Shown one piece after another: positions 1 to 6,562 of a DNA stretch of 13,646 nt. The notes beneath the pieces are model-generated. The model was not told the origin of the DNA, did no database searches, and was given only the letters and a program-made list of their open reading frames with translations. The stretch comes from Collinsella sp. Its GTDB lineage: Bacteria; Actinomycetota; Coriobacteriia; Coriobacteriales; Coriobacteriaceae. The translations under genes and the position numbers were made by a program. Location: contig DYAA01000215.1 in assembly GCA_019419405.1 (NCBI GenBank), positions 1 through 13,646 on the forward strand, written 5' to 3'. Every line of letters starts with the position of its first letter. The first letter of the stretch is position 1.

Positions 1-395
1 TTGGTCGGGTTCTTGAACGCGGGATCATCCGGATCGCACTCGATCTGGGTGACGACGGTGGCGGCGTGCCAACGCTTGTAGCGCTTGTGCATCTCGCGGC
101 CGATGCCCTGCTGCAGGTGGTAGCCGATGTAGCCCTGGGACATGGCGCCGCACTCGGGCAGCGGCATCTCGGGGGTGCCGATGGCGTCGTGGGCGGCGGC
201 GAAGGCGTTCTGGATCATGCCGACCTGCGGGCCGTTGCCGTGGGTGATGATGATCTCGTTGCCCTGCTCGATGAGGCCGAGGAGAGCGTGGGCGGTGTTG
301 CTCACGGCCTCGATCTGCTCGACGGGGTTGTTGCCGAGGGCGTTGCCGCCGAGGGCGACGACAATACGATCGGGCTTTCCGTACGGTTTACTCAT
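1..395 (-). CDS. arcC: Carbamate kinase, first copy (partial: N-terminal 131 residues)
   Basis: Carbamate kinase transfers the phosphate of carbamoyl phosphate to ADP, the ATP-yielding last step of the arginine deiminase pathway in the cytosol. The ATG at 393-395 lies 23 nt after the arcB stop, with a GGGAAG sequence upstream, so this is the last visible gene of arcDABC. The visible part contains the nucleotide-binding VALGGNAL motif (residues 13-20) and THGNGPQVG (51-59), both characteristic of the family. The gene runs off the window edge after Thr131, so its C-terminal half and terminator cannot be seen. Over these residues the protein differs from the complete copy at 6563-7525 only at residue 5 (Tyr instead of Leu). 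Family assignment is certain. Truncation is due to the window, not to a mutation that I can see. Confidence 0.95.
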   Translation of the reverse strand, partial: MSKPYGKPDRIVVALGGNALGNNPVEQIEAVSNTAHALLGLIEQGNEIIITHGNGPQVGMIQNAFAAAHDAIGTPEMPLPECGAMSQGYIGYHLQQGIGREMHKRYKRWHAATVVTQIECDPDDPAFKNPT

Positions 396-418
396 AGTGT
401 TCGTTCACTTCCCAGCTA

Positions 419-1426
419 CTAGCGAAGCGTCGCGTACATCATGGCCTTAATGGTATGCATGCGGTTCTCGGCCTCCTGGAACACGCGAGACTGCGCGCTC
501 TCAAAGACCTCGTCGGAAACCTCCATCTCGGTCACGCCGAACTTCTCGGCAATCTCGGCGCCGATGGTGGTCTGCGTATCGTGGAAGCTCGGCAGGCAGT
601 GCATAAAGATGGCGCCGGGGTTTGCCTTGGCCATGACCTCGGGCGTTACTCGATAGGGAGAGAGAAGATCGATTCGGCTCTTCCACAGCTCCTCAGCCTG
701 GCCCATACCGACCCAAACGTCCGTATAGATCACGTCTGCATCCTTGACGCCCTCGTCGATATCCTCAGTGAGCTGGATCGTGCAGCCATTCTGAGCGGCG
801 ATCTCCTGGCAGCGCTCAAGAAGCTCGGGATCGAAGTGCGTGGCGCCCTCGACATCGCCCTTGGGTCCGCAGGAGCAGAAGTTAATGCCGAGCTTGGCGC
901 AGATAACCATCAGGGAGTCGCTGACGTTGCCCTGCTCCTTGCCCATGTAAGTGAGCTTCATGCCGCGCGTGTCGCCGAACTCCTCACGCATGGTAAGAAT
1001 GTCGGCAAGGGCCTGGGTGGGATGGTACTCATTGGTCAGACCGTTCCAGACGGGAACGCCAGCCTTGGCGGCAAGCTCCTCGACGATAGACTGGTCAGAA
1101 CCACGGTACTCGATACCGTCATACATACGGCCGAGCACGCGGGCGGTATCCTCGATGGACTCTTTCTTGCCCATCTGCGACGAGCCGGGGTCGAGGTAGG
1201 TCACGCCCATACCCAGGTCCATACCGCCGACCTCAAAGGCACAGCGCGTGCGCGTGGAGGTCTTCTCAAACAGCAGGACAATGTTCTTGCCCTCGAGAAA
1301 GCGGTGCGGATAACCGGCGCGCTTCATATCCTTGAAGTTCTTTGAGAGGTCGAGCATGTACTCGATTTCCTCGGACGTAAAGTCAAGCAGGGTAAGAACG
1401 CTTCGACCAGAAAGATTAAGAGCCAT
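419..1426 (-). CDS. arcB: Ornithine carbamoyltransferase, catabolic
   Basis: In this operon the enzyme runs in the catabolic direction, cleaving citrulline with phosphate to ornithine and carbamoyl phosphate. The 335-residue protein has the usual family length. It shows the carbamoyl-phosphate loop STRTR (57-61), HPTQ (135-138), the ornithine loop region DVWVGMG (236-242) and HCLP (276-279). The start at 1426 was preferred over an in-frame ATG 20 codons upstream. An AAAGGA ribosome binding site lies 8 nt before it, the family alignment begins at this Met, and the longer form would run through the intercistronic stem-loop. One oddity is the segment GKEQGNVSDS (162-171), where many family members have a GDxRNN-type sequence; the conserved Asn (N167) is kept. 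The gene lies 86 nt after arcA and 23 nt before arcC. An anabolic argF role is possible in principle, but the context argues for arcB. Confidence 0.95.
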   Translation of the reverse strand: MALNLSGRSVLTLLDFTSEEIEYMLDLSKNFKDMKRAGYPHRFLEGKNIVLLFEKTSTRTRCAFEVGGMDLGMGVTYLDPGSSQMGKKESIEDTARVLGRMYDGIEYRGSDQSIVEELAAKAGVPVWNGLTNEYHPTQALADILTMREEFGDTRGMKLTYMGKEQGNVSDSLMVICAKLGINFCSCGPKGDVEGATHFDPELLERCQEIAAQNGCTIQLTEDIDEGVKDADVIYTDVWVGMGQAEELWKSRIDLLSPYRVTPEVMAKANPGAIFMHCLPSFHDTQTTIGAEIAEKFGVTEMEVSDEVFESAQSRVFQEAENRMHTIKAMMYATLR

Positions 1427-1466
1427 GATTTGAGTCCTTTCGATTGTTGGAACACACAAGGAGGGA

Positions 1467-1496
1467 TGGGCGGCGCAGACGCACACGCGCCGCCCA
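1467..1496 (-). promoter_or_regulatory. Perfect 10-bp stem-loop between arcA and arcB
   Basis: The arms TGGGCGGCGC (1467-1476) and GCGCCGCCCA (1487-1496) are exact reverse complements around a 10-nt loop. In the operon mRNA it starts 16 nt after the arcA stop. No T-run follows it on the minus strand, so it is not a standard intrinsic terminator. The likely roles are an RNA processing or stability element, or a partial attenuator that gives more arcA than arcB transcript. The function is inferred; the structure is seen directly. Confidence 0.6.
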
Positions 1497-1512
1497 GATA
1501 CGCTAAAGCTGA

Positions 1513-2757
1513 CTAGATTTCCTCACGCCAGAACGGCATGGTCATGCAGCGCGGGCCGCCGCGACCGCGAGAAAGCTCCTCGGAGGGAGCGACGAGCAGC
1601 TCGACGCCAGCCTTGTAAAGAGCATCGTTGGTGACAACGTTGCGCTCATACACGCAGACCTTGCCCGGTGCGACCGCAAGAGTGTTGGAACCATCGTTCC
1701 ACTGCTCACGGGAAGCCTCGATCGGATCGCCGCCACCGCACTCAATCATGGTGATATGGTCCATACCCGTCGCAAGCTCGAGGATATGCTGCAGGGTGCC
1801 CTCGAGTTCCTCGATATGCACCTCCCCCTCCGAATCGCCCTTGGTCAAGCGGTAGGCACGAAGCGTCTGGTAGATGCCGGGATAGACCGTGAACTTATCG
1901 CGATCGACCTGCGTGCAAACGGTGTCGAGATGCATGTAGGCATAGCCGTGCGGAATCTTGATGGCATAGATGTTCTCGATTTCGGCCTCATCGGAACCCC
2001 AGAACATATTCTTGGCGAGCTCATCGATGGCCGCAGTCTGGGTACGCTCGGAAATACCGATGGCGAGCGTCTTGGCGTTGATGTTGAGGATATCGCCGCC
2101 CTCGATATGCCACTCGCTGTTGTGGTCGTACCAGATGGGGCTACCGGCGTAATCGGGATGGTTGCGGAGCACCGTTTCGTAGAAGATAACCTCGCGGTTG
2201 CGCTGATTCCAGTACATGCGGTTCATGGTAGCGCCCTTGCCCACGACGGCCAGGGGGTCACGGGAGAAATACGAGGCGGGCATGGGGAAGAGGACCATGT
2301 CGTCGCCCTTCAGCTCGTCGCCGTCCAGGCTGGCAAGAGAGCCGCCGACATGCGGGATCTCGAGGTCGCGCACATACAGTCCGCCCATAGCCGTAAGGAC
2401 AAACTCCTTGTTGTCCTTGATGGAATCGAGCTTCTCGACAACCGCCTGGCGAAGAGCAGCGTTCTTGATACCCGACTCGTCCATGAACTTTCCCATGAAC
2501 TGAGCACGCGCGCCCTCGACCTTATCGAACGTCTCGGCAACCAGGTCTTCCATATAGACGACCTCGGCGCCAGCGCCGCGAAGAAGGTCGGTAAACTGAT
2601 CGTGCTCTTTCTGGGCATAGTCCAGATAGAACGCGTCGTGAATCCAAACGCGGTCGAAATCCTCCGCCTTCATGTTTACAAGATCCATACCGGGGCGATG
2701 GACGCACACCTTCTTGAGGGCGCCAATCTCGCTATGAACGTTCAGTCCTTTGTTCAT
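1513..2757 (-). CDS. arcA: Arginine deiminase, canonical copy
   Basis: Hydrolyses arginine to citrulline and ammonia, the first step of arginine fermentation and also an acid-resistance reaction. The 414-residue length fits the family. Active-site elements are all present: SRDP (165-168, with D167), HIEGGD (217-222, with E219), HLDT (276-279, with H276 and D278) and the C-terminal RGRGGPRC with nucleophile C404. R399, five residues before the Cys, matches the mobile Arg (R401) described in the Pseudomonas enzyme. The start at 2757 is preceded by GAAGGA. The gene follows arcD by 42 nt and precedes arcB by 86 nt on the same strand. It is the normal counterpart to the divergent paralogue at 4514-5764. 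Confidence 0.97.
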   Translation of the reverse strand: MNKGLNVHSEIGALKKVCVHRPGMDLVNMKAEDFDRVWIHDAFYLDYAQKEHDQFTDLLRGAGAEVVYMEDLVAETFDKVEGARAQFMGKFMDESGIKNAALRQAVVEKLDSIKDNKEFVLTAMGGLYVRDLEIPHVGGSLASLDGDELKGDDMVLFPMPASYFSRDPLAVVGKGATMNRMYWNQRNREVIFYETVLRNHPDYAGSPIWYDHNSEWHIEGGDILNINAKTLAIGISERTQTAAIDELAKNMFWGSDEAEIENIYAIKIPHGYAYMHLDTVCTQVDRDKFTVYPGIYQTLRAYRLTKGDSEGEVHIEELEGTLQHILELATGMDHITMIECGGGDPIEASREQWNDGSNTLAVAPGKVCVYERNVVTNDALYKAGVELLVAPSEELSRGRGGPRCMTMPFWREEI

Positions 2758-2799
2758 CTCTATCCTTCTTTCTCACAACTTGTATGTGGGGTTTTGCAT

Positions 2800-4236
2800 T
2801 TACGGCAGGGGGATAAGACCCGAAACCGCAGTGAATGCCATGCAGATAACGCTTACGACCAGGAAGAATTTCCAAGCGACCTTCCACCACTGGCCAAGCG
2901 GAATCTTACAGACGCCAAGACCGGCAACGAGCATCGCGCTTGTTGGCGAAATGAGAGACATGGCCGCGCTGCCCATGGAAAGACCAGTAACTGCAGCCTC
3001 GGGGTTTAAGCCCATCAGCTCAACAAGCGGGCCGAAAATGGGAATCGTAAGGGCAGCAATGCCCGAGGAGCTCGGAACGAGGATCGACAGAAGGTTATCC
3101 ACGACATAGAGGATGCTCGTAAAGATAACGGCTGGAACTCCAGTGAGAGCCGTGGCGAGCGTATTGAGAATCGTATCGATGATGAGGCCGTCATTGGCGA
3201 TTACGAGGATTCCGCGGGCAAGTCCAACAACGATGGCAGAGAACGCGAAGTCTGCAATTCCCTTAACGAACTCTCCCGCGATTTCCTTCTCATTCATCCC
3301 GGAAACAACACCCGAAAGAAGGGCCATGGCCAAGAAAATCGCAGAGATTTCGTTCATGTACCAGCCCTGGGCCACCAGACCCCAAATGATAGCGCCAAGT
3401 CCAAGCACGAAAATAACCATGACGGCTTTTTGCCTAGCGGTGAACTCGCTATCGAGGAGATTCTCGTCCGCGCCAAACTCTTTGCGCTTCTCGATATCAT
3501 CGTGGAAAGCGGGGGACGCTTCGGGGTTTTTCTTCACCTTGAGGGCATACATTACAACCCATGCGACGCCAACCGCAGTAAGCACGACAAGGGCGATAGT
3601 ACGCAGCCAAAGCTGAGGGTTGCCCTGGATGCCGAGGATGCCCTGAGAAATCAGAACGTTAAACGGATTGACGGTAGATGCGATGTATCCGATACGGGCG
3701 CCCACAAACACCGTCATGAACGCCGTAATTGAGTCGAAGCCCATGGCCATCATGATCGGCATAAGAATCGCAAAGAACGGAAGCGTTTCCTCTGCCATAC
3801 CAAAGGTGCTGCCACCCAAGGCAAAGAGCACCATTAGGATCGGGATGATGAGGACGTCCTTGCTCTTGAACTTCTTCACCACTCGAGCAACGCCGCTCGT
3901 GATGGCTCCGGTCGCCGTGATGACCTGGAAGGAACCTCCCACGATCAAAATGAACGCAACGACCTCGACCGCTTGCTGGATACCGATCGCAGGAGCCTCA
4001 AGCACTTCGAAGACACCTTGGCGAAGATCAACCTCGTTGCCGTCCTCGTCCGTATAGACCTTGTCGATAGGCTCATAGGTGCCCGAAACTGTTACCTCAC
4101 GGCCGTTAACCTCCTGGCGTTCAAACGAACCCGAAGGCACGACCCAGGTCAGAACGGCAAATACGGCCATCAAGACGAGAATGATGGTGTATACGTGCGG
4201 AACTCGAAAGGCACGCTTCTTTTCTGTCTCTGCCAT
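2800..4236 (-). CDS. arcD: YfcC-family membrane transporter, probable arginine/ornithine antiporter
   Basis: A 478-residue polytopic inner-membrane protein of the YfcC/C4-dicarboxylate anaerobic carrier-like family. Members of this family serve as ArcD arginine-ornithine exchangers in streptococcal ADI operons. Visible features are a first membrane segment at about residues 15-34, an extracytoplasmic loop at about 37-85, the motifs GGSTFGMAEET (141-151) and VNPFNV (189-194), and later re-entrant-like segments ILVPSSSG and SPTSAML. It heads the arcDABC operon, 42 nt before arcA. The start at 4236 has a consensus AAGGAGG at 4241-4247, four bases from the ATG. An arginine-rich leader ORF overlaps the start region out of frame. 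Substrate assignment comes from operon context plus family precedent; another amino acid or peptide substrate cannot be excluded from sequence alone. Confidence 0.85.
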   Translation of the reverse strand: MAETEKKRAFRVPHVYTIILVLMAVFAVLTWVVPSGSFERQEVNGREVTVSGTYEPIDKVYTDEDGNEVDLRQGVFEVLEAPAIGIQQAVEVVAFILIVGGSFQVITATGAITSGVARVVKKFKSKDVLIIPILMVLFALGGSTFGMAEETLPFFAILMPIMMAMGFDSITAFMTVFVGARIGYIASTVNPFNVLISQGILGIQGNPQLWLRTIALVVLTAVGVAWVVMYALKVKKNPEASPAFHDDIEKRKEFGADENLLDSEFTARQKAVMVIFVLGLGAIIWGLVAQGWYMNEISAIFLAMALLSGVVSGMNEKEIAGEFVKGIADFAFSAIVVGLARGILVIANDGLIIDTILNTLATALTGVPAVIFTSILYVVDNLLSILVPSSSGIAALTIPIFGPLVELMGLNPEAAVTGLSMGSAAMSLISPTSAMLVAGLGVCKIPLGQWWKVAWKFFLVVSVICMAFTAVSGLIPLP

Positions 4237-4288
4237 CTCTCCTCCTTAATTCAGGGGTTTTTCGTTGCCGGCAAAGCCATTGTGTCAT
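4121..4288 (-). CDS. Arginine-rich leader ORF overlapping the start of arcD (55 codons)
   Basis: On the minus strand a consensus AAGGAGGT (4297-4304) stands 8 nt before an ATG at 4286-4288. This opens a 55-codon frame that ends at 4121, inside arcD and in a different frame from it. The peptide begins MTQWLCRQRK and has 12 Arg in 55 residues. Three consecutive Arg codons (AGG AGG AGA, residues 15-17) are read straight from the arcD Shine-Dalgarno sequence. I recognise no protein family. The natural reading is a leader peptide whose translation, sensitive to charged tRNA-Arg, opens or blocks the arcD ribosome site. The ORF and its ribosome site are seen in the sequence; the regulatory role is inferred. 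Chance is possible, because a purine-rich Shine-Dalgarno sequence read in this frame automatically gives Arg. Confidence 0.45.
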   Translation of the reverse strand: MTQWLCRQRKTPELRRRDGRDRKEACLSSSARIHHHSRLDGRICRSDLGRAFGFV

Positions 4289-4354
4289 CGCACAAAACCT
4301 CCTTACGTCCCATCGCCCGTCAACGAAAGCCATCGGCCCGTAAACGGCCTTTAG

Positions 4355-4373
4355 ATTGATGTAATTCGTCAAT
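4355..4373. promoter_or_regulatory. Second, weaker operator-like dyad of the same design
   Basis: ATTGATG (4355-4361) and CGTCAAT (4367-4373) form an inverted repeat with one mismatch. The TTGAT-N7-GTCAA spacing equals that of the strong palindrome. The two centres (4364 and 4394) are 30 bp apart, close to three helical turns, so two dimers could bind the same face of the DNA. A third partial match, ATGATGTAAATT, occurs at 4440-4451. Confidence 0.5.
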
Positions 4374-4379
4374 TTACTT

Positions 4380-4408
4380 TGCTAATTGATGTTTAACATC
4401 AATTAGCA
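4380..4408. promoter_or_regulatory. 29-bp perfect palindrome, probable operator
   Basis: Two 14-bp arms are exact reverse complements around a single central base at 4394. The core is TTGAT (4386-4390), seven bases, then ATCAA (4398-4402). The seven-base spacer separates it from the FNR consensus, which has four bases between TTGAT and ATCAA. No T-run follows, and it lies in the middle of a divergent region, so a protein-binding operator is more likely than a terminator. The XRE regulator at 5766-6416 is the nearest candidate binder (inference). Confidence 0.7.
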
Positions 4409-4438
4409 GCTCGGCTCGCGCCATTCGCCTGTGACAGA

Positions 4439-4444
4439 TATGAT
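4439..4444 (+). promoter_or_regulatory. Candidate -10 box (TATGAT) for the second arcA-like gene
   Basis: TATGAT matches five of six consensus bases and lies 70 nt before the start codon at 4514. The hexamer 17 bp upstream (TCGCGC, 4416-4421) is a poor -35. That would fit an activator-dependent promoter, with the strong palindrome centred about 57 bp before the expected transcription start. Both the assignment and the activation model are inference. Confidence 0.35.
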
Positions 4445-4513
4445 GTAAATTGAAACGATCTCGTAATGTGCCACTATGGAAGCAATAAATACTCATCGCC
4501 AAAGCGAGGTCAT

Positions 4514-5764
4514 ATGTCCGCATTGCATGTTCAAAACGAAATAGGAAAGCTAAAAAGGGTGCTCCTGCACTGTCCCGGCCCCGAAACGCGCAACTACCCC
4601 GACGGGCAGTTCAATCAAGTCTTTACGCTGCGCCCTTCTAGCAACTCATTTGATCTTGAAAAGGCTCTTAGGGAGCATCATGCTTACTCGGCAATGCTCG
4701 AGCACGAAGGGGTAGAGATTCTCTATCTCGAAAACCTTCTTACCGAAGCCCTTGATGCGACAGAGCAGGCGCGTCGCTCTTTTATCGATAGCTACGTTTT
4801 AGAATGTGGCGCTCGGGGCATTGAGCTCGAATCTGCCATTCGCGAGTATCTCGAACGCATCGAAGACTCCCGTGCCCTGGCTCAAGCAGCGGTCAATGGC
4901 ATCCGCTACTCCCAGGTCTTCGATACGGATAAGGAAGTATTCAGCCTCGCAAAACTGACGGGAGATGCATACTCGCCCGACGACCTTCTCGTAAGCCCCC
5001 TTAACACCATGTGGTTCACTCGCGATCCGGCAAGCGTCATCGGCGAAGGCGTCACGCTCAACCATATGTACTGGCCAGAGCGCAACCGTGAGGTTATCGC
5101 CTATAAAACGATTTTTACGTATCATCCGGATTTCCGCGAGACTCCCCAGTTCTTCAAGCATGAATCGACTTTCCACATTGAAGGCGGCGACCTGCACAAC
5201 CTCAACAGCGAAAACGTAGCCGTTGGAATCTCCCAGCGAACCGAACCGGCGGCGATAGACACCCTGGCAAATAACTTGCTCTGGGATGAGAACTCGACTA
5301 TTGAGTCCGTATGGGCCATTCAGGTCCCCTACGATGACCTCTGCATTCATCTCGACACATATTTCACTCGCGTTGGCTACGAGGCATTCCTCGTTGCCCG
5401 TGAACTTCTCGACCAAGCGCGGGTCTACCGCATCACACGGGGCAGATCGGAAAGGACAACCCGGGCGAGCCATGTCGAAGGCGGACTGAAAGAAGCGTTG
5501 AGATTGGCCCTGGGCTCAAATTCGCTGCAATTTATCCCTTGCGGTGGCTCAAATCCCGGAGCGGCAGAGGTCGAAAGGTCCAACAATGCCACAAGCACCC
5601 TTTGTTTGGAGCCCGGCAAGGTCTGCGTTTACGAAGAAAACGCCGAAACCAACAAAGCGCTGGAGCAGGCAGGTATTGAACTTGTCCCCATCTCTATCTT
5701 CGAGCTGACAAACGGCTTTGGCGGTCCCAACTGCCTCTGCCTTCCCCTCGTCCGCGCTTCATAA
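4514..5764 (+). CDS. Divergent arginine deiminase paralogue
   Basis: A 416-residue member of the arginine deiminase family. The start at 4514 was chosen over an ATG 16 codons upstream because GAGGT lies just before it and MSALHVQNEIGKLKRV aligns with the N-terminus of the canonical copy. It retains FTRDP (168-172, D171), HIEGGD (221-226, E223), HLDT (279-282, H279 and D281) and the C-terminal Cys (C407), so the hydrolytic chemistry may survive. However, residue 402, five before the Cys, is Phe where the canonical copy has R399. The N-terminal stretch around residues 22-58 also lacks the family's EHDQF-type segment, reading EHHAYS instead. Its stop is one base from the XRE regulator, so the two are co-translated. 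It may be a deiminase with altered substrate or affinity, a regulatory paralogue, or a decaying duplicate. The intact frame and conserved triad argue against simple decay. Confidence 0.88.
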   Translation: MSALHVQNEIGKLKRVLLHCPGPETRNYPDGQFNQVFTLRPSSNSFDLEKALREHHAYSAMLEHEGVEILYLENLLTEALDATEQARRSFIDSYVLECGARGIELESAIREYLERIEDSRALAQAAVNGIRYSQVFDTDKEVFSLAKLTGDAYSPDDLLVSPLNTMWFTRDPASVIGEGVTLNHMYWPERNREVIAYKTIFTYHPDFRETPQFFKHESTFHIEGGDLHNLNSENVAVGISQRTEPAAIDTLANNLLWDENSTIESVWAIQVPYDDLCIHLDTYFTRVGYEAFLVARELLDQARVYRITRGRSERTTRASHVEGGLKEALRLALGSNSLQFIPCGGSNPGAAEVERSNNATSTLCLEPGKVCVYEENAETNKALEQAGIELVPISIFELTNGFGGPNCLCLPLVRAS

Positions 5765-5765
5765 C

Positions 5766-6416
5766 ATGGGAACGGGTCAAAACATAAAGGCGCTTCGCAA
5801 GCGCGACCAGCTAACGCAGGAGGAGTTCGCAGCACTCATCGGCGTCTCCAAAGAAACGGTATGCCGCTGGGAAAAGGACCGCTATGCAATCCGCCGCTCA
5901 ACGTTGCTCAAGATAGTATCGAAATTTAACCTGCAGCTCGATGACCTCACATCTGAAACCGCAGGGCTAGCCGCAAGGCTCGACCACGAGGAGCGGAAGG
6001 GGGAATCCAGAGAAGTTATTACTGATTCCCTTTGCGATGTATTTAAAATCCAGATGAATGGAGGCAGAACGGGACTTAAACAAACCGGAACAACCGCGCT
6101 TCCCTCATCCGTATTCAAGAAACATCGCGGGTGCTTCTTTGTTCAAATGGACACGTCCGCCATGTCCAAATGCTATCCGATTGGATCTCATCTCCTCGTG
6201 GATCCCAGTCTGAAACCCTGGAACGGATGCTCCGTCCTCGCTTTGGCCGATAATTCGAGAATCGTCATACGGCGTTATAGCACCGGCACAAACACCGTGA
6301 TGCTCTCATCCCACTCATATCGCACATCGGAACCGGATATTGTGCTGGACAAACGCCGAATTAGGATTCTGGGAGTCATCGTTTGGTTTCAGGCGTCTCA
6401 TGATCTGAGCGTTTAA
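5766..6416 (+). CDS. XRE-family transcriptional regulator with S24/LexA-like C-terminal domain
   Basis: A 216-residue protein with an N-terminal Cro/C1-type helix-turn-helix (about residues 5-60; recognition region TQEEFAALIGVSKETVCRWEK in pieces over 17-37). A linker follows, then a C-terminal domain resembling peptidase S24/LexA (about 120-210; YPIGSHLLVD at 137-146, then NGCSVLAL). Ser131 sits at the LexA nucleophile spacing from the GxxLLVD segment, but the expected Lys is Arg169, so self-cleavage is doubtful. The start at 5766 is one base after the stop of the arcA paralogue. No clear ribosome site is seen, which indicates translational coupling. A longer frame starting at 5718 would lie inside the upstream gene. 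Probable role: a local regulator of the divergent arginine genes, binding the 4355-4408 dyads, with the C-terminal domain used for dimerisation or sensing (inference). Confidence 0.85.
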   Translation: MGTGQNIKALRKRDQLTQEEFAALIGVSKETVCRWEKDRYAIRRSTLLKIVSKFNLQLDDLTSETAGLAARLDHEERKGESREVITDSLCDVFKIQMNGGRTGLKQTGTTALPSSVFKKHRGCFFVQMDTSAMSKCYPIGSHLLVDPSLKPWNGCSVLALADNSRIVIRRYSTGTNTVMLSSHSYRTSEPDIVLDKRRIRILGVIVWFQASHDLSV

Positions 6417-6461
6417 TCAAATTTGATCTTGTCTACCTCCCCCATATGCTCACCCCTCAAC

Positions 6462-6497
6462 AGCAAAAGCCCCGCAGTCGGAGCGGACTGCGGGGCT
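6462..6497 (-). terminator. Intrinsic terminator of the second arcC
   Basis: The arms AGCCCCGCAGTC (6468-6479) and GACTGCGGGGCT (6486-6497) form a perfect 12-bp stem with a 6-nt loop. On the minus strand the stem is followed directly by a short T-run (TTTTGCTG, including the stem's last base). It lies about 65 nt downstream of the arcC stop. There is no T-run on the plus side, so it serves the minus-strand gene. I see no separate terminator for the convergent XRE gene. Confidence 0.85.
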
Positions 6498-6562
6498 CGT
6501 GAAGAGAGGCTAGTTTGTGGGCGTCTTGCCTGGCGCCCACGGGAGAGGCAACGGAGTAGGGG

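Larger units (their letters stand above)
4237..4513. promoter_or_regulatory. Divergent control region between arcDABC and the second arcA-like gene
   Basis: This 277-bp AT-rich stretch separates two divergently read units of arginine metabolism. On the arcD side it holds the leader ORF ribosome site and, further up, two near-identical GCCCGTnAACG repeats (4316-4326 and 4337-4347). In the middle are two dyads of the form TTGAT-N7-RTCAA. On the arcA2 side are a TATGAT -10-like hexamer and a half-site. A shared region of this kind suggests one regulator setting both directions. No riboswitch or standard 18-bp ArgR box is evident to me. Confidence 0.6.

Noticed and set aside
455..1345. Long plus-strand frames opposite arcB (455-1345) and arcA (1756-3009)
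   Set aside because: They have no family motifs and composition typical of reverse-strand reading. The minus-strand genes are unambiguous.
1427..1486. A 20-residue N-terminal extension of arcB
   Set aside because: It would cover the intercistronic stem-loop. The downstream ATG at 1426 has a good ribosome site and matches the family start.
4386..4402. FNR/CRP-type site in the divergent region
   Set aside because: The half-sites TTGAT and ATCAA resemble FNR, but the spacer is seven bases rather than four in both dyads.
6416..6427. 12-bp palindrome ATCAAATTTGAT at the end of the XRE gene, as a terminator
   Set aside because: It is short and AT-rich with no loop or T-run; more likely chance than a terminator.
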